A program made the translations under genes and the position numbers. This document shows, in pieces, positions 34,049-45,095 of a stretch of DNA of 64,000 nt. The notes below the pieces were generated by a model. It was not told where the DNA came from. It ran no database searches and saw nothing but the letters and a program-made list of their open reading frames with translations. Source of the DNA: Pratylenchus scribneri (Eukaryota; Nematoda; Chromadorea; Rhabditida; Pratylenchidae). Position 1 is the stretch's first letter, and every line of letters begins with the position of its first letter. The stretch is from the NCBI GenBank assembly GCA_030063045.1, contig JAQSEB010000023.1, positions 6,138,001 to 6,202,000 of the forward strand, in the 5' to 3' direction.

Positions 34049-34978
34049 GGCCTATTTCAATTCAGTCAGAAATATGATATGATTCTATGATATATCATAT
34101 TTTTGTTTCAATTAAGCCATTTTCCTGATTTTATGATATCATATGTGATTTCTGCATATGATGGCATATCATAGGCAGAAATCATATGTAAAAGAAGCTG
34201 TTTCAATTAATTTTCCTACATATGATATGATTTTTCCCTTTCCCGCATCATATAATTAATTTAAATTAATTTTAATTAATTATAACTTTCTTATTTAAAT
34301 CTTTTAACATTTAATTTTTTCACCATTTTAATAAGAAAATTTTTCTCTATCGATTCATATAAAAATTTTTGAAAATGAAGCAAATTTTTTTAAATATGAT
34401 TTTTAGCAAAATTTCAATTTTATGGATGAAAAATATTTTTAAAATACTTATAAAATTCATACAAACCAAAATAAATTATTTTTGGGATGATTAAACAACA
34501 TTATCTTTGAAAATTCATATAAAATCAAGATTTAAATTTCGTTAGATAAATTATAGCTCATTGTATAGAGCAGAGTCTTTTCTATCAGATATTTTTTATT
34601 TCATATTTTTATGAATTTTTCTAAATTTTTTATGAATTTTTTTCGGCGCATCATATGCGGATATATCCCCTCGAAACCACATATACGCGCATATGATTTT
34701 TCAAAGGGACGATATCATATCGCTGATATGATGCATAAGGGAATTGAAACAGAAATATGACATATCATTGGAAAAATCATATGCACCATATGATTTCTGC
34801 GCTGATATGATGCGCATATCGCAGATATGATATCCGACCTAATTGAAACATAAAAATATGATAAATCATACGCAGCCTATGATTTTTGCCCCTTTTTAAT
34901 TGAAACAGAAATTTTACATGCGATATGATATCATATCAGCGAATCATATCATATTTCTGACTGAATTGAAATAGGCCC
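34049..34978. mobile_element. Palindromic element 1 (TIR GGCCTATTTCAATTCAGTCAG-type)
   Basis: The long inverted ends are GGCCTATTTCAATTCAG at 34049 and CTGAATTGAAATAGGCC at 34961-34977. The interior is full of ATATGAT/ATCATAT words. CCTGG occurs at both edges (34044-34048 and 34979-34983). No frame encodes a transposase. Confidence 0.85.
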
Positions 34979-34983
34979 CCTGG

Positions 34984-35947
34984 GGCCTGGTTCAATTTCC
35001 GTCAGATCTGCGATAAGATTTTACGATATGATGGAAATCATATCCCCGGCGCGCGGTTCAATTAAATCGTATAAAAAATCGTATGCGGCGCATGATTATG
35101 ACGATCATATCGTCATAAAGTTGGTCCAATTAATCATTTTGTCGTATAAGCGATATGATCGTCGCATCAGAGCCTAAATCATGGGCCGCATACGATTTAT
35201 CATACAAAAAGTCATAAGCGCGGTTCAATTAATTTTTTTCCACAAATGATAACTCATCATATGATGACAATTCCCTTTATAAAAATCATACGCAGACATA
35301 TCCATTCCGAAGCGGATATATGCTCAAATCATATGTATTTAAAAATTCATAAAAAATTTAGAAAAATTTCTAAAATTATTCTGTAAAAAGTATTTTATAG
35401 AAAAGACTCTGCTCTATCTAATGAGCTAAAAATTGAGTAAAAGAACTAAATGTTTGATTTTATATGAATTTTCAAAGAAAATGTTGCCTAATCGGTCCAA
35501 ATAAATTTTATTTTCGTTTATATAAATTTTATAATTATTTTAAAAATATTTTTCATACACTATAATGAAATTTAACGAAATTTAACTGAAAAAATTTTTT
35601 ACTTCTTTTTCAAATATTTTTTTATGAATCGATAGAGAAAAATTTTCTTATTAATGTGGTGAAAAAATTAAATTTTTAAATAATAAAATAACAAAGTTAT
35701 AATTATTTAAAATTAATTTAAATTAATTAAAAACTCGTCATATGATGCCGGCAAGGGAAAAATCATATCGTATCGTCGAAAACTAATTGAACCAAACGAT
35801 TTGTTGTACGATTGTATGATTGTCATACGCAGCCATCGTATGACGATTTTAGAGACGATTTTACGATATGATTTTTTTTCACTAATTGAACCGGGGATAT
35901 GACAATCATTTATCATATCACAGATCTGACGGAAATTGAACCAGGCC
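34984..35947. mobile_element. Palindromic element 2 (TIR GGCCTGGTTCAATTTCCGTC-type)
   Basis: The ends are GGCCTGGTTCAATTTCC and GGAAATTGAACCAGGCC, with CCTGG on both sides (34979-34983 and 35948-35952). The terminal word pattern is related to, but distinct from, element 1. The two elements share one CCTGG between them. Confidence 0.85.
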
Positions 35948-36157
35948 CCTGGCATCCAAGATAAAATTTCCGAGGAATTTGAGGACAAATTTGTGGAAGC
36001 CGGTGTGAAAGCATTGGAAAAGGCAATTAAATTGGACAGAAAAAAAGTGCGCGATGAATTCATGGAAAGATTTATGGCGGAAAAGATGACCGAAGGATAC
36101 GAGAAAATTTATTATGAACGAATTGAGCTGACAAAGAAAACAAAAATTATGGAATGA

Positions 36158-36997
36158 GAGGGATTTGGGAAATGTGGCAAGACTATGCTGTGAAGTGTGA
36201 ATTATGATAAAACAAATTTTATATTCCCATCCCCAGTTAAATATTTTACGGTTTTGACTTCTATTTGGAGTTTAAACTTTTCATTCTAACTAAGTAAAAA
36301 TTAATCTAGATTCACCAATCACCGTAAACTCAAAATATCTTTAATCAAAAAATTTTTTAAAATTCTTTTCCCTTTCATATTTCCTTTTATGCTCTGATTC
36401 TGATACAATAAAAACCTAAAACTTCTGTAGATATTTTGGGCGTATGATTTTGTGCATAGAGATTTTAGTTATAGAGATTTTGGGTTCACTCCAAAACAAC
36501 ATTCAAATTTGATCGATATCGATCGAACCAAGAACCAACCCAAAACCCATTCATTTGCTGCGCTGTGCTCTGCTGGTGGATGGTGGTGTGCCAGCCTCTA
36601 TATTTTCCCTTTCTTTATTCTACATTTTTTTTCTCATTTTTGCGACTCCGACATCCATGGGGAATAATTCGTGGGAAAGTTTCATAATTTCCTGTTCCCC
36701 TCGCATCCTCATTCCCCATCCCCATCCACAATTACTCTATCGAACGAAAATTTAATTGACATTGGGCAACAACCAAATTTATAATTGATTGTTATTTTAT
36801 GAAAATTGCAACATATTTTTACATTACATTTTTTGTTCATTATTCCGAAATCTCATCCACCTTATCTTCTTTCTCATTAATTATCATCATTCATCATCTT
36901 CAAAATATTAAGTTTCACATTTCATTTAAATTAAACAAAATTTAGAGAACATTGAATTGAACAAGATATAATTAAATTATTGATCTATTCTGTCAAA
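36158..36997. other. Intergenic, nothing recognised
   Basis: AT-rich, with a short C-rich patch at about 36690-36740 that may belong to the promoter of the gene at 36998. The frame at 36452-36667 has no supporting features. Confidence 0.5.
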
Positions 36998-37462
36998 ATG
37001 ATAAGCTATCATCATGGTCATAAACTTGTTCGCTACGGATTGGACCTGCCCGGTGGAATTCAAATTACTTATGGGAATGATCATGCAACCGGGATGTGGC
37101 TTCAAGTGGAAGGAGATCAGCCAAAAGTGCAGGAAAATGACTCGGCCGAAGTGCGCAAAATTATCGAACAAGTTCCGGAATATCAAACACGCACAGGCGG
37201 TGTTGAAGGCGGTTTCGACTTGCACACTGGTAACAAAAAATTAAGAACAAATTTATAAAAAATGCAAAATTGTAAAGGTCCCGGCGGATTTGGCCAACGC
37301 GTGTCAAAGGAGATGATGGCCTTTTTTATGCGCCGCTACAAAGTGCCCGAAAAGCACATTGCCGAACTCATGCCATTGACATATTGGACACCGGCTGAGG
37401 CCGAGGCACATTTCGCTTCAATGGGCCTTCGTTACAATGCGCAAAACGAGCAATTCTATTAA
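36998..37462 (+). CDS. 138-residue protein of unknown function, two exons
   Basis: The exons are 36998-37229 and 37278-37462 with a 48-base GT-AG intron in phase 1, 139 codons with TAA. It starts MISYHHGHKLVRYGLDLPGG and has no signal peptide, cysteines or membrane segment. The middle is acidic (EGDQPKVQENDSAEVRKIIE). The second exon is helical (GQRVSKEMMAFFMRRYKVPE), ending ASMGLRYNAQNEQFY. Codon use is less AT-rich than the surroundings, as expected for an expressed gene. I do not recognise the family, although the well-formed splice model and balanced composition support a real gene. A cluster of repeats follows directly at 37511. Confidence 0.82.
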
Positions 37463-37510
37463 ATTTTGTAAGTGGGAATAACAAAAGGGGCAAAGGCAGG
37501 GACGTATTTA

Positions 37511-37835
37511 GGGGGGGGGGGGGGGGGTACACGGGGTACGTACCCCCCCCCAACGGGGGAAGTGGGGGTAAAAAAAAGTAAAGGGGGGACCCTTCTGTGG
37601 TAAAAATTTTTCGCTGCGCGGCTATTTTTGGCCTAATTTTTTCGCTGCGCGGCTATTTTTGGCTTAATTTTTTCGCTGCGCGGCTATTTTTGGCCTAATT
37701 TTTTCGCTGCGCGGCTATTTTTGGCTTAATTTTTTCGCTGCGCGGCTATTTTTGGCCTAATTTTTTCGCTGCGCGGCTATTTTTGGCCTAATTTTTTCGC
37801 TGCGCGGCTATTTTTGGCCTAATTTTTGCGATTTT
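37511..37835. repeat. G-run plus 31-bp minisatellite (TTCGCTGCGCGGC)
   Basis: A G-run of about 17 bases (from 37511) is followed by GTACACGGGGTACGTACCCCCCCC, then about seven units of 31 bp with core TTTTTTCGCTGCGCGGCTATTT and GGCCTAA, from about 37606 to 37830. The same core word also occurs near 17755-17795 and 56475-56490. The right edge (GCGTACCCCGCC, about 37845-37890) is itself a short direct repeat. Confidence 0.9.
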
Positions 37836-38468
37836 TTTTTACATGCGTACCCCGCCATCAAAAATTTTTTTACATGCGTACCCCGCCTGACCCCGGTACC
37901 CCCTCCAAACAAAAATCCTGGATACGTCCCTGGGCAAAGGGCAATAAAAAACCAAAGCCAAATATGCAAATAAAATGAGAAGTGGGTCAATGTCATACCA
38001 ATAAGAATAAAAGACCAAATGGGGAAGAAATCCTCTGCTGAATACATTTTCCCCAAAATTTGGGTGTCCTCCAAATGTCCACTCACCATTGACCATTTAA
38101 AATAAATAGGCAGTCAATGAATAATTTCTTTTAATTTTCAGCCGATGCACCAATCAAATCATCGAATATTGGCTGACATTGATGGAAGAGAGGAAAAATC
38201 CACACAATTTTCTAATTTATTTTCATTCACTTTGAATGAATGAATATTGGCGGCCGTAAATACAATTTGATATAATTTTTCCATTTTTTGATGATGACAC
38301 CAACACCACATATTTTGATAAAATAAAATAAATTCTCATTTATAAAATTGAAAATTAAACGGTTTCGCGACTGAATTTTCCTACTTTTTTTTACATTATA
38401 TTCTCATTTAATTGCAACGATCATTTTTAATAAAGCTTTGTATAAAATCTCTACTTATTAATTGGAAA

Positions 38469-40401
38469 ATGATCTACGTTGCTGAGGACACGTGGATTGA
38501 CATTTTCAAATGTTTTAGTCGGAAACAACACCAGTCCATTCAACAGATACACTGAGGAATATGTTCACGCAGTGCATTTGGTCAAACAATTCGCCGAGGT
38601 GGTCAAAATGGTCCAAAATGCCGACAAAGATTTGGCAATCCGAAAACTCGTCCAAGAATTAATCGATGCAATGAAATTTGAAGGTTTTTTGATTTAAAAA
38701 ATTTTCACATTAAAATTTATCTGATTCTGGTTGGGTGAAAGTTGGAGGTTGACTATCTATTATGGCATATGTTTAATTAAAAATAAAACTAGGGATTATT
38801 AGTATTTGAATAGTCAGTCTTGTCGTATACCAAATTTGGGCGACCGCTTATAATTCATCGAAGATGGAATCGATTTTAATAATTTTGGTATCAATTCAAA
38901 GAGCAAACTTGCCAATCCAATATATTAATTTTATTTAAATTGGTTCAGAATAAAGTTTATACTCAAAAATCATCAAAATAGGATTAGAGAAATGTTTGGA
39001 TGGTTTTCTGAGCATAACTTAAAATATTCTGAACCAATTAAATAAAATTAATATCATTAGATAGCCATGAGTCCGCTTTTAATTTGATATTAAAAACATC
39101 GAAATTGGTTCAATCCCCATTGAGTTATAAATGATAGAAACAAGTTGGTCATAGCAAGGGATGCAAAATGCAATCCAAGTAAATGAAACTATTTTAATTC
39201 AATCAACTATATTCTTTATTTTCAGCCACCATCCGTCACTACCGAATCATTTATGATCGTTATATTTCCTGGAATTGGCGGGCTCCCCTCACGGCCGACA
39301 CTGAATTTGTGCGAATGTGTCGTCCATTGATGGCCGGTCTTCGATTGCGCACCAATTTTTATCCTAAACCGGAAATGCGAAATGAGCTTGAACAACAGTT
39401 GGATATTTTCCAGGGAATGTGCACAGAGGCAAGATTTATACATCTTTTTTGAATATATTAAATTTTTTAGTCTGATTTTGGTGCTTTCGGGAAGGAATGG
39501 ATGTGTCTTCTTTGGCATCCAACTTGGCGGGATGTTCGCAGCATTCAAATGTCAATAACCGCAAATGTGGAAACCCCGAGTGTTGAGGAATTGGCCAATT
39601 TGGTTTGGCCAAATGGATATAGTCGTGGACAATTTCGTCGAGTGAACATTTACAATTCAATGAAAGCGGATTCCATCAAAATGGCAATTGAACAGCTCAA
39701 AAAGGTGGGACAATTTTATTTTAATACATAATTTTAATTTAAAATTTCAGAAATTCAATGCATTCCTGCATTGTCAATTGGGACCTGTTTTTCTGGCAGA
39801 ATATTTGCTCCATTTCCATTTCTACAAATTGGGCGAATTTTCCTCACAATTCCAGGAATTCACCATTCGATGTAACATTTTTCCAAAAACAAAATGTTTG
39901 GAGAAACAAAAAAAAATTTTTTAAGCCCAATTTATTATAATTTATTTTGAAACTTTGAGGCAGAAATTTTGGGTTTACCTGAAATTGTCTTATTTTTCTT
40001 TTATGGATCATTAAAAATATAATTCATCAAACAAAAACCGACTTTTGAATTTTTATTACAAATTGGGCATTTAATTAAAACAATAAAAATCATTTTCCCT
40101 AAACGTTTTAGCCGATGGCAGCCAAGAAAATTCTGCTGTTCGTGGCAATGGCCCAACACTCCAATTAATATGTGCGCATCGAGATGATGACCCAAATGGG
40201 ATTACTGTTCACAAATTTGTGCTTCGACAATTTTGGGAAAACTTCTCACCAATTGACGATGAATTTGATGGACATGGATTTAAAAAGGAGATGATTGAGG
40301 CCAACAAACCGATCACAATTATCTTCTCAACCCCAAATACATCGGGCGCTGCTGTTCAAGTTCGAAGCAATCCAGAATTTATTGCCAATATGCAAAATTG
40401 A
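38469..40401 (+). CDS. Five-exon gene with F-box-like N-terminus out of frame
   Basis: The exons are 38469-38683, 39226-39428, 39471-39704, 39751-39895 and 40112-40401. Exons 2-5 are in phase. Intron 2 uses a GC donor (GAG-GCAAGA) and an AG acceptor. The start MIYVAEDTWIDIFKCFSRKQ looks like the first helix of a nematode F-box, but that frame hits TGA at once. The adjacent frame (NRYTEEYVHAVHLVKQFAEV) is the one that continues through exons 2-5 to NPEFIANMQN. So there is either a frameshift near 38515-38530 or a different 5' exon. The rest (WNWRAPLTADTEFVRMCRPL, PNGYSRGQFRRVNIYNSMKA, KFVLRQFWENFSPIDDEFDG) is not recognised. Exon 4 may instead read through to TAA at 39924. Confidence 0.65.
38820..39150. 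mobile_element. Palindromic MITE family M, copy in intron 1 of the 38.5-kb gene
   Basis: The left side is ACCAAATTTGGGCGACCGC ... GATGGAATCGATTTTAATAA. The right side is the inverted ATCGAAATTGGTTCAATCC ... AACAAGTTGGTCA. Confidence 0.75.
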
Positions 40402-40626
40402 ATTGAGGAAGAAATTATGAGAAAACCATCAATGATGTGAAGAGTGGTGACTGATATTATTTATGAAATCAATTGACTTACTTATTTATTTTTTGGGATG
40501 CCAAACCCCCACCCCATTTTGCAGCTGTTGGAATTAAAAATTAATTTATTTTTTCATCACACGGATTTATGCCAATTTAAATGATCCCTCTAGCATAATA
40601 AATTATTGAAACATTTGACTTATTTA

Positions 40627-41305
40627 TAGGGCCCGGATTTTTAGGCACCGAAAAGTGCCAATATATGCGCATATATATGCACCAAAAAAGGCCAAAATAT
40701 GCACCAAATATGCCAATAAATGCCAAAATATGCACATTTTATGCAATTGAATAAATCAATTTTTTATAAAAAGTCAAAAAATGTTTTAAAAAATTATTAA
40801 ATTCGAAAATTAATCATTTTTGATTGAATACAAGTGAAAATAAAATAAATTTTCACAAATTTCGCTCTTTTATAAAAAATTTTTGGTGATTGACCCATAG
40901 GGGAGACGATTCATTTTTTAGAAAAATTTTTTTCTTTTGATTTTTTTTAAAAAAATTTTCTTGCCGAAAGAAAAAAATTTTCCAAAAATACTATCTTAGA
41001 TAAATTTTGACTATTTTTATAAAAAAAAATTTCGGAAAAATATTTTTTTTAATAAAATGTTCAATTTTTTACAAAAAATTAACAAAAATTCTCGAATTTC
41101 CTCAAAATATGCACCAAAATATGCAAAATATGCATCAAAATGACGAAATATGCAAAATATGCACAGACTGCCAAATTATGCCAAAATAGGCATTTTTAAA
41201 CCGGTTCAAAATCATTATTTGAACCCAAAAACACTTTTTTCGTACTTCCCAATGCTGTGCATATTCGCACACAAAATATGCATTTCCATAAAAATCCGGG
41301 CCCTA
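40627..41305. mobile_element. hAT-like non-autonomous element, 679 bp
   Basis: The inverted ends are TAGGGCCCGGATTTTTA and TAAAAATCCGGGCCCTA. A perfect 8-bp duplication, CTTATTTA, flanks it (40619-40626 and 41306-41313). The subterminal zones are dense with TATGCACCAAAATATGC-type words, likely transposase binding repeats. There is no transposase. Confidence 0.93.
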
Positions 41306-41313
41306 CTTATTTA

Positions 41314-42343
41314 TTTTTGGATGCCAAACTACCCTCCTCTGAAGCTGTTGACTTTATTTTCCCATTTTATAACATGGATCTATGTCATAAATGTTCTTCC
41401 CTCTAGCACAATAAATTATTATTATTATTATATTATCATTTTTGACAGTTTAAATGTACAAGAATGGATAAAAAATATCTTCACTTTTCGATTTAAAATG
41501 CAGATCAATTTTAATTTTTTTTATTAATAATTAAATTTGGCAGCAGGTGTTTATGTTTAGCTAGCTCGATAATAATATAATCTTTTCTGTGTAAATTTTG
41601 ATTAATTTTTAGGATTCTAAAAAATCATTTAAATTGACCATTTATTTTAAATATTCATTTTTCGAGTCTTTTTGAATCTAAGAATTATTAATTAACAAAA
41701 AGTTATTCAAAAAATATATTTTGTATTTTAGGTTTTCAGGTCCAGGCACAATCGTATAGAAGAACCTGTACAAATAAAAAAATACTATTATTCCATGGCC
41801 TTCTTCAGTCATCCCATTCTCAATGGAAGAACAATATTCTCAATCTAATAAAATAATTTGTTTTAATTTAATTTAGCGAAAAATTCAATTCAATTTGCAT
41901 AAACAATCAAAATTATAAATATTTGCCCGAAAAAGTGACCAATACAAATAAAAGGGATTGTCAAAATTATAATTAGAAAATATAAAATTTTCATTACAAT
42001 TGAAAATTTAATAGACGAGAATTCTTTTCATCCTTATTCCTCCTCAATTCATCATATAATAGGAATTAGCCTTCATTTTCAAACTCCAGTGGGGCGTTGG
42101 GGTAAAGCATTCGGATAAACAATTTTAATTTGAATTAATTCTTCCAATGACGAATATGTAGGCCAGGATCAATTTATCACAATCAAATTAAATGTGAAAT
42201 TATACACAGTTTTTGGTATTTTGTTGACTCGGATATAATATATAACATTTGTATGTACAAATTTGATGGGAATGGAATTTACCGGATTAAATGGAGAATA
42301 ATAATACAATCTGCTGAAGGGAAAGTAGAATAATCCAATTTAA
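41314..42343. other. Intergenic with a duplicated 3' flank
   Basis: 41306-41425 repeats the text of 40475-40615 on the other side of the hAT-like element (TTATTTATTTTTGGATGCCA, CAGCTGTTG/AAGCTGTTG, CCCTCTAGCA, AATAAATTATT). The 3' region of the upstream gene therefore existed as a tandem pair before or after the insertion. The remainder to 42343 is AT-rich with nothing recognised. Confidence 0.6.
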
Positions 42344-44345
42344 TCAAAAGAATAATGGCATCCGTCCGATCGGTGTGATGACACGTTGCATTGGGGAATA
42401 AATAAAATTTGGAAAAATTGGAGAATTTTGAGAAGGAGCCCGTATTGATGTTACTTTTCTTCCTGCCATTGGAACAGGTTGATGATGTGGAAAAGGGGAA
42501 ATACGGCGATGCATTTGTTGGGCCTGAATTTGCATTGGAAAATGCTGCTGATTTGGACCACCGGCGAACATGGTCGGCATCATTGCCTGCCGCTGATTGT
42601 TGGCCAAAACGTAAAGGGGCTGTGGTCCATTGACCCATTGTTGCTGTTGTTGTTGGCGTTGCCATTGCCGCTGATTACGGAGCCAAATTGGTGTACTCTT
42701 TCGCCGAAGAGGCGGTTGTTGAAATTGAAATGGAGAATGCGGGTATGGCCGATCATTTGGAATGTATACTGTTTTTTTAATTGGATGATTTCGCAGTATT
42801 CTTTCAAATTGAATGCGTTGAATGCCATCTTGTTGTATTTTTGGTGGGAAAATTGGCGAATTCTGACGTGGGATTTGTTGGTGCTTAAGCCAAGGATGAT
42901 GAGGAGGTTGATGAGGATTTAAGCCTTAAATTTAAATATTTCATTAATTATTTATCGAGGAAAGCTTGGTATTTGTCAGCTTTACGTCCCTTTTTTTATT
43001 GGAAGGGTAAAAGTGAAGGGTCCTCCCTTTGGGCAGTAGGGAATAGGGTAGGGACATTAGGCATTACCTTGGATGTTATCCTATCCCCGATTGACTTTAC
43101 AAAGCCCTAAACCCTAATCTGATGACCCAAAGGGGGACCTTTCAGTTTTCCCCTTCTCCTCAATAAAAAGTGGACGTAAAGCCGACAAGTGTCGAAAGTT
43201 TTTTTTTGCCGAATGGCTACATTCTTTTGCAGAAAGCTTAATAAATTTTCAATGCTTGTTTAACCCAATAAACTCTATAATACCATTCAAAAAGCTTGTC
43301 GAGAGGAATCAAACATCCCATAGATTACCGGGGTCTAATCAAAACCAAAAATAACCCAAAAATCAAATATGGTTTATACGTTTAATGCTTTCAATTTTGA
43401 CCAAATTCAAACAAATAATATATAAAAAATCGACGCTTCGATGAGCTTTATCGAATGGTAAAGGTTTAGGTACTTTTCGGTTATCCGGGTGCAGATGGTT
43501 TCCAGGTGAAGGGCCCCCTTATGATTGATTAGGATTACGGTTTACGAAGTGAGATAATAAACTATCCCTGACTGACCCTAACGCCTATACCGGATTACCC
43601 ATGGTGGTCACATTCACCAGCAGTTGACCCAAAAAATCTGCACCCAGATATCCGAAAAGTACCAAAGTTCCAAGGTTTATAGGGTTTAGGATCTGGCTTT
43701 AAAAGTTAATAAGCTTTCTGCAAAAGAAATAAGATTTTTAGACAAAAAATAGGCACTAATTATTTTTTTTCCATTATAATTACCATTTGGAAAGAATTGA
43801 TGATTTCCAATTGGTGCTGCTGATGATGATGAAGGTTGGCGACCAATCCAAGGCAAGGGAGGTGGAGGGTTCAATCTTGATTGTTGCCCTAAGGGCTGCT
43901 GGGGTTGAATCGGAGGAAATTCTGCGATGGGAATTTAAATTAAAGTTGAATTAAATTAGTTTAATGACCAGAATTGCTGTTTCTTCTGACTGTCCCTTTC
44001 TGCTGGCCATTTTCTAAGGAAGAAATAAATAATTTATTATAGATTTTTAAAGAAATTGATTAAAATTTATACTTAAAATTCCACGTAAAGGCTTGGCGTT
44101 TGGATTCCACTTTCGCGGTATTCTTTGTTCTAAATCTTCTACTCCAGTGTTGAAATGAACATGATGTTCTGCTAAAATGGGAAGAAAATATGGTATCATA
44201 AATGCAGATGTTAATAATAATTATTCAAAAAAAAGATTCAAGAAATTTGGATTTTTGGAAATATTGCAGTATCTTAATTATAGTTACCTTCGCATAAATT
44301 GACAATTAGCAATATTAAAAAGAATTTTCCGCATTGAGAATTCAT
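42344..44345 (-). CDS. Secreted Pro/Gln-rich protein (306 aa, five exons)
   Basis: Minus-strand exons are 44288-44345, 44073-44171, 43969-44013, 43784-43921 and 42344-42924. All are GT-AG and in phase, 307 codons with TGA. Exon 1 is a clean signal peptide (MNSQCGKFFLILLIVNLCE), so the protein should enter the secretory route. The mature part is rich in Pro, Gln, Arg and His with low-complexity blocks: FPPIQPQQPLGQQ, PPPPLPWIGRQPS, NPHQPPHHPWLKHQQ, QRQWQRQQQQQQW, ISPFPHHQPVP. No cysteine follows the leader. It is disordered in character; a cuticle, gland-secreted or egg matrix component would all fit. Intron 4 (859 bp) is swollen by foldback DNA. Confidence 0.88.
42961..43200. mobile_element. 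Foldback element 1 in intron 4 of the Pro/Gln-rich gene
   Basis: GTCAGCTTTACGTCCCTTTT at about 42977 is inverted as AAAGTGGACGTAAAGCCGAC at about 43167-43187. The internal arms GGGTCCTCCCTTTGGGCAG and GACCCAAAGGGGGACC also match. Confidence 0.75.
43205..43740. mobile_element. Foldback element 2 in intron 4, nested
   Basis: The outer arms are TTGCAGAAAGCTTAATAAAT near 43233 and TTAATAAGCTTTCTGCAAAA near 43710. An inner pair, GGTACTTTTCGGTTATCCGG (about 43469) and ATATCCGAAAAGTACC (about 43649), forms its own hairpin. Text like GTACTTTTCGGTTATC also occurs inverted near 27960-27985 in gene D. Confidence 0.7.
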
Positions 44346-45095
44346 CGTATAATCCGAAAATGAAGTGGATATTTCTTGAATAAGCAGAGAAAATTCAATT
44401 TTTTATTTTACTTTTGTGATCATAATTAGGTAGAATAATTTGCTGGGGGGTAATTTATGGGTATAAATTTTGAACCAATAAATTCCAAATTTGTCCCATC
44501 ATTCACAATTTACGAGGATTTGGTGCTTTTTAGATTGGGAAAAGCGGTAGATGAGGAGGAGATGGCCGGCAAAAATAAAGGGAAATTGAGGAGAATGCCG
44601 CCGGAAAATAGGCGCTGACAAGCATTTGTTTATGAGGATGAGGAGAGAGGCAAATCTCACCGATGGAGCCTCGTGGATGTGGCCCAAGCCCAAATCAAAG
44701 GCTTCCGTAGATGATATCCATACTGAGAGCGAAAAGGGTAAAATAGCGCAAAATTTGATAGAGAAAATAGAGAAATAATAGCTTAGCCGGATGCCACAAA
44801 AGAAATCAAAACAAAATTATTCGAAATTTAAAAATACATTTTTTGATTTTAAAAGAGAGTGGAATTTTGTTACACCGTTAAATCATCTATCCGAATTCCG
44901 AATTAGGCTTGTAGCTCCGAAGTCGGAGGGTCCATTTTCGGTGGACATGGGGCGAATTCGAAGTGTAGAAGATCAGGAGCAAAAAATGTCAGGGGTTTCG
45001 GGGTTTTCCAGGGCCACCGAAATCGAGGCTACATTACCCTAAATACGAACCAAAGCTTGCCCTTGTTATTGGTGTGAAATGGTATATATCTATAA
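44346..45095. other. Intergenic, promoter side of the Pro/Gln-rich gene
   Basis: No gene was recognised. Small frames at 44499-44693 (minus) and 44791-45042 (plus) lack motifs or splice partners. Confidence 0.45.

Larger units (their letters stand above)
33767..36157 (+). pseudogene. Small two-exon gene interrupted by two palindromic elements
   Basis: Exon 1 is 33767-33846 (MNFLIFEENRDKVDYIGEIG ...), ending in a GTCAGT donor at phase 2. Exon 2 begins at 33995 after TTGTTAG in the matching phase (HPFEMTFDLPLNIFNVPG) and breaks off at 34048. The same frame resumes at 35953 (IQDKISEEFEDKFVEAGVKA ...) and runs to TGA at 36155-36157. Removing 34049-35952 restores an uninterrupted frame of 112 residues, and the junction shows a CCTGG duplication. 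The second half is a charged helix (ALEKAIKLDRKKVRDEFMER). The family is not recognised. As it stands, translation would stop inside the first element, so this allele is probably inactive. Confidence 0.75.

Noticed and set aside
35713..36063. 116-codon minus-strand frame
   Set aside because: Antisense to the interrupted small gene and into palindromic element 2; no motif.
36452..36755. Plus-strand frames with a hydrophobic segment (IFPFFILHFFSHF)
   Set aside because: T-rich DNA gives phenylalanine-rich frames by chance; no clear start context or splice partner.
42409..42922. Plus-strand frames of 74 and 147 codons
   Set aside because: They are antisense shadows of the last exon of the minus-strand Pro/Gln-rich gene, which has a complete splice model.
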